Positions 18,602-29,203 of a DNA stretch of 64,000 nucleotides are shown one piece after another. Origin of the DNA: CAIODY01 sp046051225 (GTDB lineage: Bacteria > Bacteroidota > Bacteroidia > Chitinophagales > CAIODY01); the NCBI GenBank assembly GCA_046051225.1, contig JBJOOR010000006.1:128322-192321 (forward strand), in the 5' to 3' direction. Positions within the stretch are counted from its first letter, which is position 1. Each line of letters starts with the position of its first letter. Below the pieces are notes generated by a model. It saw only the letters and a program-made list of their open reading frames with translations, ran no database searches and had not been told where the DNA came from. The translations under genes were made by a program, and so were the position numbers.

Positions 18602-18746
18602 GTGAAAAAATATTTTGGACGGCGAAGATAGTGCTATTTTATTAAAATAAAAATTAATTTTTACGTCCCTTAACTTTATTTATTTTTTTATTGAAAATTA
18701 ACTTCGGAATTCAATATTCTATGTTGAATTTACAGTTTATGTGCTG

Positions 18747-21272
18747 CTATTTTAATGTATTTAAAACCTGCATCAATTCTGCTTCGGTTTTGTATTTTAC
18801 ATCACGGGCTTTGCTGCCATTATTAGGGCCTACAATGCCAGCAGCTTCTAATTGGTCCATAATTCTACCAGCACGGTTATAACCTAATTTCATTCGGCGC
18901 TGTATCAATGATGTAGAGCCTTGCTGATGTTGCACAATTATTTTTGCAGCTTCTTCAAAAAATTCATCACGTTCGCCACCCAAATCAATATCGCCTTTGT
19001 TAGGGTCGTTAGGATCTTCGTATTCAGGTAAATAATGTGCTGTAGCATAACCTTGTTGGCGGCTAATATGCTCTGTAATTTTTTCAATTTCAGGAGTATC
19101 ACAAAAAGCACATTGTACACGAATTAATTCGCCACCATTTGAAATCAACATATCACCTTTACCAATTAATTGCTCGGCTCCGCCAGTATCTAAAATAGTT
19201 CGGCTATCAATTTTAGATGAAACCTTAAAGGCAATACGGGCAGGGAAGTTGGCTTTAATCGTTCCTGTAATAATATTTACAGATGGACGTTGTGTTGCTA
19301 AAATTAAATGTATGCCCACTGCTCTTGCCAACTGTGCAATACGAGCTATTGGCATTTCTACTTCTTTTCCTGCTGTCATAATTAAATCAGCAAATTCATC
19401 AATTACAACCACAATAAAAGGTAAAAATTCATGTCCTTTATCAGGGTTCAATCGTCTATCTACAAACTTCTGATTATACTCTTTTAAATTACGACAAGTA
19501 GCTTCTTTTAGTAAATCATATCGTCTATCCATTTCGATACAAAGCGAATTTAAAGTAGCTACCACTTTTTTTGTATCTGTAATAATTGGGTCTTCTTCGT
19601 AAGGCATTTTTGCCAAGAAATGTTTTTCAATTATTTTATAAATACTCAACTCTACTTTCTTTGGATCAACCATTACAAATTTTAATTGCGATGGATGTTT
19701 TTTGTATAATAATGAAACCAAAATTGCATTCAGCCCTACTGACTTACCTTGCCCTGTAGCCCCTGCTACCAGCACATGTGGCATTTTTGCTAAATCAACA
19801 ATAATATTTTCGTTAGCAATATTTTTACCTAATGCAATAGGCAAATCCATTTGTGCATTTTGAAATTTTTCGCTGCTTAACAAACTACGCATCGATACCA
19901 ATTCTTTTTTAATATTGGGCACTTCAATACCAATTGTGCCTTTGCCTGGAATGGGCGCAATAATACGAATACCTAATGCACTAAGGCTTAATGCAATATC
20001 ATCTTCTAAGTTTTTAATTTTAGAAATACGAACACCAGCTGCTGGTACAATTTCATACAAGGTTACGGTTGGTCCTATCGTTGCTTTTATTTTATCAATT
20101 TCAATTCCGTAATTGCGAAGCGTAGTTACAATCTGATTTTTATTTTGCTCTAATTCATCTTTTGTTACGCTTGTACTTTCCATTCCATAATCTTGCAATA
20201 AATCAAGCGTTGGAAATTTGTAATGCGATAAATCTAATGTTGGGTCGTATTTTTCAGTAATACCAATAGTGCTTCTTGTTTCGCCTTTAGGTTCATCAAC
20301 TGGTGCTACAATATTTAATGCTACAGGTTCTTCGGCTGCTATTGGTTCTTCAATTTCTAATTCGGGAATAGCTGCTTCCGTTTTTTTTGCCACTTTTTCT
20401 TGTGGTTCAATTGTATTTAATTCAAATTCAACATCGCCCGAATTAGGCTTAAATAAAGGTTCTTGTGCTAATGATGGAATAATTTCGGGTTCAATAATTT
20501 CAATATTTTGTTGCGATGTTTTTACATCATCTAAAATTGCTTCTGCTTCATTTTTCAAGCTATTATCGAAAATAAAATTGCTCTGTGTTTCATCCAATTC
20601 ATCTTTCTTTTTAAAAGAAAAAGAATTAACAGCAGGCATTTTTACATTAAAATTTAGATTATAAATTACTGTTAAAAATATGAATAGTGTGATAATTAAA
20701 TTTAAGGCTGTACCCATTGTACCTACAAAGCCATTTGTCCAAAAGTTAATAGCATCGCCCATTGCACCGCCAAATGGAAATGGATTTTTTGCCAACACAA
20801 AACTTAATGCTGCTGCTATCCATACAATTCCGAATAGGCTAAATTGAAGAATTTTTACAACAGGAAAAACATTTTTTCGGGTTAATAAATTAAAACCCGA
20901 AGTAAAGAGAATAATAACAAAGGCAAACGATGCAATGCCAGGGCCATTGAAGAAAAATTGATGAGCAATAAATGCACCTAGCCTACCTAATTTATTTTGA
21001 ACAATTACTTCTTTACCAGCAAAAAGTAAATGCCAATTAAATTGAAAAACATTAGATTGATCAGCCTTCCAAGTGGTTAAATACGAAGCAAATGCAATGC
21101 AAAGAAATGCACTGCTTAATATAAAAAACATTCCTAAAATTTTAGGAAACCTACCATCGGTAAAAAAATTACGAACAGGCATTTCGTCTTCCTGCTTAGT
21201 CTCGTTTAATTCAAAACCATCTTTTGGTTTAGGTGTTTTTTTTTCTTTCTCTTTTACTTCTTTTTTTGCCAT
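18747..21272 (-). CDS. ftsK: DNA translocase FtsK/SpoIIIE
   Basis: The 841-residue protein pumps chromosomal DNA through the division septum and activates dimer resolution. Four membrane helices lie in about residues 40-205. A low-complexity acidic linker follows (about 215-345), then the RecA-like motor. Walker A is GATGQGKS near residues 502-509, and Walker B is VVVIDEFADLIM. The C-terminal winged-helix gamma domain that reads KOPS-like sequences is RRMKLGYNRAGRIMDQLE. The length is usual for Bacteroidota. A TAATTTTG -7 element at 21278-21285 lies only 5 bases before the ATG, so either the leader is almost absent or this match is fortuitous. Confidence 0.95.
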   Translation of the reverse strand: MAKKEVKEKEKKTPKPKDGFELNETKQEDEMPVRNFFTDGRFPKILGMFFILSSAFLCIAFASYLTTWKADQSNVFQFNWHLLFAGKEVIVQNKLGRLGAFIAHQFFFNGPGIASFAFVIILFTSGFNLLTRKNVFPVVKILQFSLFGIVWIAAALSFVLAKNPFPFGGAMGDAINFWTNGFVGTMGTALNLIITLFIFLTVIYNLNFNVKMPAVNSFSFKKKDELDETQSNFIFDNSLKNEAEAILDDVKTSQQNIEIIEPEIIPSLAQEPLFKPNSGDVEFELNTIEPQEKVAKKTEAAIPELEIEEPIAAEEPVALNIVAPVDEPKGETRSTIGITEKYDPTLDLSHYKFPTLDLLQDYGMESTSVTKDELEQNKNQIVTTLRNYGIEIDKIKATIGPTVTLYEIVPAAGVRISKIKNLEDDIALSLSALGIRIIAPIPGKGTIGIEVPNIKKELVSMRSLLSSEKFQNAQMDLPIALGKNIANENIIVDLAKMPHVLVAGATGQGKSVGLNAILVSLLYKKHPSQLKFVMVDPKKVELSIYKIIEKHFLAKMPYEEDPIITDTKKVVATLNSLCIEMDRRYDLLKEATCRNLKEYNQKFVDRRLNPDKGHEFLPFIVVVIDEFADLIMTAGKEVEMPIARIAQLARAVGIHLILATQRPSVNIITGTIKANFPARIAFKVSSKIDSRTILDTGGAEQLIGKGDMLISNGGELIRVQCAFCDTPEIEKITEHISRQQGYATAHYLPEYEDPNDPNKGDIDLGGERDEFFEEAAKIIVQHQQGSTSLIQRRMKLGYNRAGRIMDQLEAAGIVGPNNGSKARDVKYKTEAELMQVLNTLK

Positions 21273-21480
21273 CGAAACAAAATTAAAAATTACAGAGTGG
21301 CATTTACCATAATATAAATCGGTAGTTATAAACTAAAAGCAGTTAAGTGTATTATTTAGCGTAACAAATCGCCTTGTAAAGCATATTAAAATTAGCAACC
21401 TTTTTGTAGAAAAGTAAAAGGAATTTAAAAAGTATTAAAACTTTCAACCATTTTTGTATTCTTACAAAATAATTTAACAA

Positions 21481-22647
21481 ATGAATAATAAGATAATGCT
21501 GCTTGGTAGTGGCGAATTAGGGAAGGAAGTAGTAATAGCTTTAAAACGATTAGGACAATATGTAATAGCTGTAGATAATTATGCAAATGCACCAGCCATG
21601 CAGGTGGCAGATGAATATGAAGTAATTGATATGCTGAATGCTGACGAATTGGATAAAATAGTTGCTAAGCATTTACCACATATTATTGTACCCGAAATAG
21701 AAGCTATTAGAACCGAAAGATTGTATGATTATGAAAAACAAAACATTCAGGTAGTGCCTAGTGCAAAAGCGGCAAATTATACCATGAATAGAAAATTAGT
21801 AAGAGATTTGGCGGCTAAAGAATTAGGATTAAGAACAGCTAAATATATATATGCTAATGATTTGCATAGCTTTGCAAATGCAGTGGCTACAATTGGTTTA
21901 CCTTGTGTAGCAAAGCCTTTAATGTCGTCAAGTGGTAAGGGTCAATCTGTTGTAAGAACTATTCAAGATATTTATACAGCATGGAATTATGCATGCAGCG
22001 GTAGCCGAGGCGATTTGATGGAAGTAATAGTTGAAGAATTTATTCCATTTTTATCTGAAATTACTTTGCTTACTGTAACCCAACAAAATGGTGAAACATT
22101 ATTTTGTGCCCCAATTGGGCATAGGCAAGAACGTGGCGATTATCAAGAAAGCTGGCAACCATGTGCTATTTCTGAAAATGATTTAGCCGAAGCTAAAAGT
22201 ATGGCAGCTAAAGTAACAACAGCATTAAGCGGTGCTGGTATTTGGGGCGTTGAATTTTTTTTAACTGCAAATGGAGTTTACTTTAGCGAACTATCACCAA
22301 GACCGCATGATACAGGCATGGTTACATTAGCTGGTACACAAAATTTGAATCAATTTGAATTACATACCCGTGCTATTTTAGGCTTGCCAATTCCAAGTAT
22401 CGAATTATTAAAATCGGGGTGTAGTGCTGTTGTTTTAGCCACAAATGATGAAGTATCAGTTCCAAAATATGTCGGTGTTGATGAAGCATTGGCCATTACT
22501 AAATCCGATGTTAAAATTTTTGGCAAACCTACCACTCGAAAATATAGAAGAATGGGGGTGGCATTAGCTTACGATGCAATTGATGCAGATATGAATGAAT
22601 TGCGAAAGAAAGCAAAATCAATAGCAGATAAAATAGTGGTACAATAA
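21481..22647 (+). CDS. purT: formate-dependent phosphoribosylglycinamide formyltransferase
   Basis: The 388-residue ATP-grasp enzyme makes formyl-GAR from GAR, formate and ATP in purine synthesis. The N-terminal pre-ATP-grasp domain begins KIMLLGSGELGKEVVIALKRLG. Then come VPSAKAANYTMNRKLVRDLAAKELG, PLMSSSGKGQSVV (ATP-binding loop) and EFFLTANGVYFSELSPRPHDTGMVT (metal and substrate site), all intact. It begins a tight three-gene run with the GNAT protein (13-base gap) and the YeiH exporter. Confidence 0.94.
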   Translation: MNNKIMLLGSGELGKEVVIALKRLGQYVIAVDNYANAPAMQVADEYEVIDMLNADELDKIVAKHLPHIIVPEIEAIRTERLYDYEKQNIQVVPSAKAANYTMNRKLVRDLAAKELGLRTAKYIYANDLHSFANAVATIGLPCVAKPLMSSSGKGQSVVRTIQDIYTAWNYACSGSRGDLMEVIVEEFIPFLSEITLLTVTQQNGETLFCAPIGHRQERGDYQESWQPCAISENDLAEAKSMAAKVTTALSGAGIWGVEFFLTANGVYFSELSPRPHDTGMVTLAGTQNLNQFELHTRAILGLPIPSIELLKSGCSAVVLATNDEVSVPKYVGVDEALAITKSDVKIFGKPTTRKYRRMGVALAYDAIDADMNELRKKAKSIADKIVVQ

Positions 22648-22660
22648 AAAGTAATCTGAA

Positions 22661-23818
22661 ATGAAATTAATAGAAATAAAAGATAAGCAAACGGCAAAAG
22701 AATTTATAGAATTTCCTGTATCATTATACAAAGGTGATGATGTGTATGTTCGCCCATGGAACCACGATGTGGAAGATATTTTTGATGAAAATAAAAACAA
22801 ATTTTTTCGTCATGGCGAATGCACAAGATGGATTTTGAAAAACGATGAAAACATTACTATTGGCAGAATTGCGGCTTTTATTAACGAACGAACAGCCAAA
22901 GATTCTAAAACAGGCGGCGTAGGTTTTTTCGAATGTATTAATCATCAATTGGCAGCCAATACATTATTTGATACAGCAAAAAAATGGCTTCAAAATAAGG
23001 GTATGGAAGCTATGGAAGGCCCTATAAACTTTGGCGATAGAGATAAATGGTGGGGCTTATTAGTAGATGGATTTACACACCCTACTTATGGTATGAATTA
23101 TAATCCTACTTATTATCCTGCCTTATTTACCAATTATGGATTTGGTACATACTACGAACAATATGTTTTTAGATACGATGTAGACCAACCTGTACCCGAA
23201 AAATTTGGCGAAAAAGCCGAACGTATTGGCAAAGAAAAAGCTTATCGATTTGAATATTTAAAAAAGACTGAAATAGATAAATATGCTACTTATTTTCATC
23301 AAATATATAATGCATCGTGGGGTGGGCATCATGGCTTTAAACCAATGGCTTTAGAATCGGCTAAGAAGATTTTAAAAACAATAAAACCTATTATGGATCC
23401 AAAGCTTATTTGGTTTGGATTTTATAACGAAACACCTATTTCATTTTTTATTATGCTGCCCGAAATAAACCAAGCAGTAAAAAAACTAAATGGCAAATTT
23501 GGTTGGTTCGAAAAATTGAAATTTATGTATTTATTAAAATTTTCTAATACCGTTTCAAAATGTTATGGCGTTGTATTTGGCGTTATTCCCGAGTTTCAGG
23601 CTAGGGGAGTAGAGGGCGCAATTATTAAAGCTGCCGAAGCGGTAATTCAAAAACAAAATAAATATACCGATATGGAGATGAATTGGATTGGTTCATTTAA
23701 TCCTAAAATGATTGCTATTTGCGAAAGCTTAAATGCTAAAAAAATAAAAACTTTAATTACTTATAAAGTAATGTTTGATAAAAATGTTGACATGAAACCA
23801 CACCCAATTATTAAATAA
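22661..23818 (+). CDS. GNAT-like acetyltransferase family protein
   Basis: The 385-residue protein resembles long GNAT-fold proteins of Bacteroidota. The N-terminal half has DVYVRPWNHDVEDIFDENKNKFF, GRIAAFIN and MEGPINFGDRDKWWGLL. The C-terminal half has GVIPEFQARGVEGAIIKAAE, a version of the acetyl-CoA-binding R/Q-x-x-G-x-G/A motif. The substrate is unknown. The position between purT and yeiH gives no clear hint. It is most probably an intact, expressed gene. Confidence 0.7.
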   Translation: MKLIEIKDKQTAKEFIEFPVSLYKGDDVYVRPWNHDVEDIFDENKNKFFRHGECTRWILKNDENITIGRIAAFINERTAKDSKTGGVGFFECINHQLAANTLFDTAKKWLQNKGMEAMEGPINFGDRDKWWGLLVDGFTHPTYGMNYNPTYYPALFTNYGFGTYYEQYVFRYDVDQPVPEKFGEKAERIGKEKAYRFEYLKKTEIDKYATYFHQIYNASWGGHHGFKPMALESAKKILKTIKPIMDPKLIWFGFYNETPISFFIMLPEINQAVKKLNGKFGWFEKLKFMYLLKFSNTVSKCYGVVFGVIPEFQARGVEGAIIKAAEAVIQKQNKYTDMEMNWIGSFNPKMIAICESLNAKKIKTLITYKVMFDKNVDMKPHPIIK

Positions 23819-23826
23819 TTATTTTG

Positions 23827-24768
23827 ATGACACAGCCATTTTATAAACATGAATTATTTGCTAAAATAATTTTTATTGCAGCCGTTGTAAGCTGCGCCAC
23901 ACCTTGGGTTAATCCGCCATTGGCATTGTTGATTGGGTTTGCTATATCGCAATCTATTGGGCATCCGTTTCAAAAATATAATAGCAAAGCCACTAAATAT
24001 TTGTTGCAAATATCTGTTGTAGGCTTGGGTTTTGGAATGAATATTTATGAAGCTGCCAAAGCTGGCAAACAAGGTTTTGTATTTACGGCTGCTTCTATTT
24101 CAATTACTATAATAGTAGGATTAATAGTTGGCAAAGTATTTAAGATGAATCAAAAAACTAGTTTATTAATTTCATCGGGTACTGCTATTTGTGGCGGCAG
24201 CGCTATTGCAGCCGTAGCACCCATTATCGAAGCTAAGGAAGATGAAATTAGTATTTCATTAGGCACTGTATTTATTTTAAATTCGTTGGCGCTTTTAATT
24301 TTTCCATTTGTAGGGCATTATTTCAATTTAAGTCAATCGCAATTTGGGCTATGGGTTGCCATTGCTATTCATGATACCAGCTCGGTAGTAGGCACAGCTT
24401 CGCAATATGGTGCCGAGGCATTAAAAATTGCTACTACTGTAAAACTTGAAAGAGCTTTATGGATTATTCCGTTATCAATTGTAGTGGCTTTTATTTATCG
24501 CCAACAAAAAAATAAAATTAAAATACCTTGGTTTATTTTATTGTTTGTAGCTGCTATGTTGGTGAATACATTTTTCCCTGTTTTGCATGCTGCAAATTCT
24601 ATCATTGTATTAATTGCTAAAAAAGGATTAACTATTACACTGTTATTAATAGGTGCAGGCTTAAGCCGCACTGCTATTAAAAATGTAGGTGTAAAACCGT
24701 TAGTATTGGGTGTATTGCTTTGGATATTAATATCCGTAGGTTCAATTATTGTAATTATAAATATGTGA
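23827..24768 (+). CDS. YeiH/UPF0324 family membrane exporter
   Basis: The start is the ATG giving MTQPFYKHELF; a TTG three bases upstream is less likely. The 313-residue protein has about ten hydrophobic helices and the family block SSGTAICGGSAIAAVAPIIEAKEDE near residue 110. HDTSSVVGTASQYG follows near 190. Family members are annotated as putative sulfate exporters, mainly from taurine-regulated homologues; the substrate here is uncertain. The gene lies 8 bases after the GNAT gene. Confidence 0.82.
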   Translation: MTQPFYKHELFAKIIFIAAVVSCATPWVNPPLALLIGFAISQSIGHPFQKYNSKATKYLLQISVVGLGFGMNIYEAAKAGKQGFVFTAASISITIIVGLIVGKVFKMNQKTSLLISSGTAICGGSAIAAVAPIIEAKEDEISISLGTVFILNSLALLIFPFVGHYFNLSQSQFGLWVAIAIHDTSSVVGTASQYGAEALKIATTVKLERALWIIPLSIVVAFIYRQQKNKIKIPWFILLFVAAMLVNTFFPVLHAANSIIVLIAKKGLTITLLLIGAGLSRTAIKNVGVKPLVLGVLLWILISVGSIIVIINM

Positions 24769-24867
24769 TGAAATAAAAGCAGCGGTTGAAAGTTTGCAAC
24801 TAGTTGCCTAGGCATTATGTCGGTATAATTTTTAAACTTAATTGTAAATTGATGCAGAGCCTAAAAA

Positions 24868-24891
24868 CTACATTGTGTAGCAATAATGTAG
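24868..24891. repeat. inverted repeat between convergent yeiH-like and SUI1 genes
   Basis: CTACATT and AATGTAG form a 7-bp stem around a 10-base loop. There is no T tract, so it is a weak terminator candidate at best. Confidence 0.35.
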
Positions 24892-24904
24892 CGCCAATCG
24901 TTAT

Positions 24905-25258
24905 TTAATTGCCCCGTTTGGCATGATAGTTTTTTTCTTTTAATAGTGTACATACTTTATCTCTAAAATCGCCCTGTATAATTATTTCGCCATCTTTTAC
25001 CGAGCCACCTGTGCCACACTTTGTTTTTAATAATTTGCCCAATTCGTTCATCTCATCATCAGTGCCTTTAAAGTTTAACACTACCGTTACAGCTTTGCCA
25101 GCCCTATGTTTGGTTTCTAATCGTACTATTAAATGTTGCTTAGTATCTTCGGCGCTTGTGGGCGAAGCCAAATGAGCCAACATTGCAAATTGCTCGTTCA
25201 TAAATTCTTTATTGGTTGAATAAACCAATCCACCATCATTGTTTTTATTCTTTTTCAT
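24905..25258 (-). CDS. SUI1/eIF1-family translation factor (YciH-like)
   Basis: The 117-residue protein ends in a SUI1 domain: LETKHRAGKAVTVVLNFKG, LGKLLKTKCGTGGSVKDGEIIIQGDFRDKV. The GTGGS-xKDG-x-IxxQG core is the hallmark of eIF1/SUI1 and YciH proteins, which monitor start-codon choice or initiator tRNA on the small subunit. The N-terminal 45 residues are low in pattern, as usual. The gene is single. Confidence 0.9.
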   Translation of the reverse strand: MKKNKNNDGGLVYSTNKEFMNEQFAMLAHLASPTSAEDTKQHLIVRLETKHRAGKAVTVVLNFKGTDDEMNELGKLLKTKCGTGGSVKDGEIIIQGDFRDKVCTLLKEKNYHAKRGN

Positions 25259-25477
25259 GCTTTACTATTTTGCCTTATAAACCCAAAAGTAAAACACAAT
25301 TTATTGTATTAGCGATAAATGAATAAAATTATTTGAATCATAATAATCATTTTATATATGCGAAATTGCAAATCATAAATGAGTTTTAAACCAATATTTA
25401 AATAAGTTCGTTTAATTGCCTTCTTGCATCATTTATACCATTTTTAAAAAACATTTCATCATCTTGTATAAAACTTT

Positions 25478-25485
25478 TATATTTG
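25478..25485 (+). promoter_or_regulatory. -7 promoter element of the 12-repeat T9SS protein
   Basis: TATATTTG matches TAnnTTTG 17 bases before the ATG at 25503. This supports that start over any further upstream. Confidence 0.5.
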
Positions 25486-25502
25486 AAAAACCTAAAACAC
25501 CG

Positions 25503-28500
25503 ATGATGAAAAAACTTCTACTTTGTTTATTGGCAATAATTATTGGAATATTTGTTTCAAGTAATGTATTGCAATCGCATTCATTAACACCACCAGCAGG
25601 GCAATCGTGTAATGCAAGTGGATGCCATAATGCAGGCGGAACAGGTATGGCATGCAATTATACTATTACTTGCAAAAGCAGTATATTAGGTACTCAATCT
25701 TTTAGCAATGTGCAATTCTTCGACCCCAATTATGCACTAGATACCTTAACATTTTATATTTCAGTTACTGGTGCTACAAGAGCAGGATTTCAAATGTATA
25801 GTAGCAGTGGTGGTAATTTTGTAATTGTAAACCCTTTAACTACAGCCATTACACAAAGTGGTGGCATAGAATATATTAGCCATTATAATTCAACTGCTGG
25901 CTCGAATAGTTGGGTGGTTAAATGGATTCCTTGTACTACTGTTGGAAATGGTAATTGTGTGTTAGGCACTACTTTTCATTATTCAATTGTTTGCGATACC
26001 ACTACTATGCCAAGCGGTGGTGGGGGTGGCGGAAGTGGTAATTGCAATCCTGGTTGTTCAGGTTCGGCATCAGGAACTATTGGTACTTCTTCTGTTGATT
26101 GCGGTTGTGGTAGTTGTGTAGGAATGCCAACTGTTGCATCAGTATCATATTTAGGCTATAACAATACGGCTATTTGTATGGGGGATACTGTAGGTTTTAA
26201 TTGGCAAGCAGCAAGTCCACCATATTTAGGTATAGGTGCAATGCAAGATTGGTGGGGAACAATTATTAATACTAGCGCTAATGGTTTTGGTATTGGTGTT
26301 AATGGTAATTATTCCAATACATATATTCTAATTGATACTAATTGGTTGAGTATTGATATTTCCTATACTACCAATTTTACATGTATGGGGCTTGGTCCTT
26401 TCTCGAACAATCAAACAAATTTTGCATCTTTCCCCATCAATAAAAAACCAAAAATCCCAGCGCTGCCTACCATAGCCGTATGCAATGGCAATGCAACCAC
26501 TTTAGGTTCCAATCATGTAACTACTGCAAATCCACCTTTAACTTATTCGTGGTCGCCCGTTTCAAATATTAATTTACCACTTACAGCTATGCCTTTGGCT
26601 TCGCCTTCTGCAATTACTACTTATCAATTGCAAGTAAAAGATGGGGTAGGTTGTAGGGCAAATGCTTATCAGCAAGTTAATATTTCGATGCCTACTTATT
26701 CTAGTTTTAATCAAACCGTATGCAATAATCAGCTTTATTATTTTAATCATCATTATTTGAATAGCACTGGTACTTATTATGATACATTAATTAATCATTT
26801 AGGTTGCGATTCTATTATTACATTAAACTTAACAGTGTTGCCCATTTCTATTTCATCAAGCAATAGCAATCAATCTATTTGTGCTAATCAATATTATTTA
26901 TTTAATAATCATCAGCTCAATCAAAGCGGCACTTACTTCGATACATTGATAAATGCAGCAGGTTGCGATTCGTTTATTACTTTAAATCTAGCTGTAAAAC
27001 CAATTAGCAATTATTCGTTTACCCAAACCATTTGTAGCAATCAGTTTTATATTTTCAATAATCATCAGCTAAATCAAAGCGGTATATACTACGATACTTT
27101 GCAAAATTATTTGGGTTGCGATAGTTTTATAACGCTTCATTTAATAGTGTATTCAACTACTTTCAAAACAATTAATCAAACTATTTGTACTAATCAATTT
27201 TATACATTTAATAATCAATCGTTGCATCAAAATGGAACATACTATGATACCTTGTTAAATCATTTTGGTTGCGACTCATTTATAACATTGCATCTTTCCA
27301 TACTGCCTGTAAGCTATGCTACAATTAATCAAAGCATATGCAACAATCAATCTTATAATTTGAATGGAACAATATTAAACCAAAGCGGCATTTTTTATGA
27401 TACTATTCAAAACCATTTCGGTTGTGATAGTTTTATTACGCTTCATTTGAATGTAAAACCCATTAGTAATTATTCATTCAGTCAAACCATTTGTTCGAAT
27501 CAGCCTTATTTATTCAACAATCATAATTTAAACCAAACAGGAACTTATTATGATACATTGCAAAATTATGTAGGTTGTGATAGTTTTATTACGCTTCATT
27601 TGAATGTAAAACCCATTAGTAATTATTCATTCACTCAAACCATTTGCAGCAATCAATATTATTCATTCAATAATCATCAATTAAATCAAACAGGAATTTA
27701 TTATGATACCCTTCAGAACTATGTTGGCTGTGATAGTTTTATCACTTTACATTTAATTGTAAACCCAATTAGCAATCATTCATTCACACAAAATATTTGC
27801 AATGGTTCATCTTATAGCTTCAATGGGAATAATTTAACTACAGCAGGAATTTATTACGATACTTTACAAAACTATTTAGGCTGCGATAGCTTTATAACGC
27901 TGCATTTGAATGTAAATCAACCTTCATCAAATTACTTTACAAAAACCATCTGCAACAATAGTTTTTATAATTTGAATGGAACTATTTTAAATCAAAGCGG
28001 CATTTATTATGATACTATTCAAAATCATTCGGGTTGCGATAGTTTCATTACTTTACATTTAATCGTAAAATCAATTAGTAGTTATTCTTATAATCAAACT
28101 ATTTGTAGTAATCAGCCTGTTTATATTCATAATAATTATGTAAATACATCGGGTATTTATCATGATACATTAATAAATTATATGGGTTGCGATTCGTTAA
28201 TCACACTTCATTTAACGGTAAAACCTGCCACCAATTCATCATTTACAAAAACCATTTGTAGCAATAATCCATTTTTATTTAATGGTCATTTATTAAACAC
28301 ATCGGGCAATTATAAAGATACGCTAACAAATTATGTAGGCTGCGATTCAATTATCAATCTGCATTTAATATCGCATACTGCGTATCAGCAAAACACCACC
28401 ACCATTGGCATGTGTAAGGGCGATAGATATTTTTATAATGGAAATGTGTACACCACATCAACTATTATTTACGATTCGATGCAAACCTATTTGGGCTGCG

Positions 28501-29038
28501 ATTCTATTATTTCTATTACCTTAAATATGATTACAAATGCTGATACATCTGTAGTTCAAAGCGGTAATACATTAATAGCACAAGCCCAACACAGCGGTTT
28601 TCAATGGTATGATTGTACCGAACATCAACTCATTCAAAATGCAAATGATGATACATTTATGGTGCATCATTCGGGCAGTTATGCTGTAATTGTAAAAGAT
28701 AGTTTAACCTATTGCAGCGATACATCAAATTGCAGAACTATTGTAGTTAGTGGCGTTGAAGACTTTGCGGCAAACAATAGTGGACTAATTATTTATCCAA
28801 ACCCTACCAATGAATGGTTATCGATTAATGATAAATGGTTAGCAATAAATACAATTGAAATTACGGATGTGTTGGGTCGTGTTATGTAAGCTTGACGAAC
28901 CACATCAATCAACAAATCAAAAACTCATCTACTCAACAACTTCAAATTGATGTGTCGGGTTTATCAAATGGCTTATATTTTATAAAAGCCACTGATACCA
29001 AAGGCAATACAATGAATGCAAAATTTGTAAAAGAATGA
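25503..29038 (+). pseudogene. secreted 12-repeat protein, T9SS tail split off by a frameshift
   Basis: From the ATG pair at 25503/25506 the protein has a signal peptide (MKKLLLCLLAIIIGIFVSS). A Reeler-like 'choice-anchor V' domain follows, with CNASGCH near its start and ATRAGFQMYSSSG later. A Gly-rich linker and a PKD-like segment come next, then twelve repeats of about 47 residues ending in GCDSFITLHL. The frame runs into TAA at 28887-28889, just after IYPNPTNEW...ITDVLGRVM, in the middle of a T9SS type A domain. The rest of that domain (SLTNHINQQ...ATDTKGNTMNAKFVKE) continues in another frame from about 28889 to the TGA at 29036-29038. Either an indel near 28883-28891 inactivated secretion, or it is a sequencing error. 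I annotate it as frameshifted, though most of the gene is open. Confidence 0.85.
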
Positions 29039-29112
29039 CACAAGTAAACTATTTATTGCTCCAAAGCATCGGCAGCAACAAAAGGCAACTTAGCATTTAC
29101 TGAAAACATACC

Positions 29113-29148
29113 AGTGTTTTTTAGTGTACAACAACATAAAAAAACACT
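29113..29148. repeat. inverted repeat downstream of the frameshifted T9SS gene
   Basis: AGTGTTTTTT and AAAAAACACT form a 10-bp AT-rich stem around a 16-base loop. It may be a weak terminator between convergent genes. Confidence 0.4.
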
Positions 29149-29203
29149 AACTGCCTGAAAATGAACAATTTAGAAGCAAAATATGGTTGTATGGATAAAA
29201 AAA

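Noticed and set aside
21278..21285. TAATTTTG as a firm promoter of ftsK
   Set aside because: Only 5 bases separate it from the ATG, so transcription would begin at or within the start codon; kept as a remark only.
25416..25502. Extended N-terminus of the 12-repeat protein
   Set aside because: The -7 promoter element at 25478-25485 lies inside it, and the signal peptide begins at 25503/25506.
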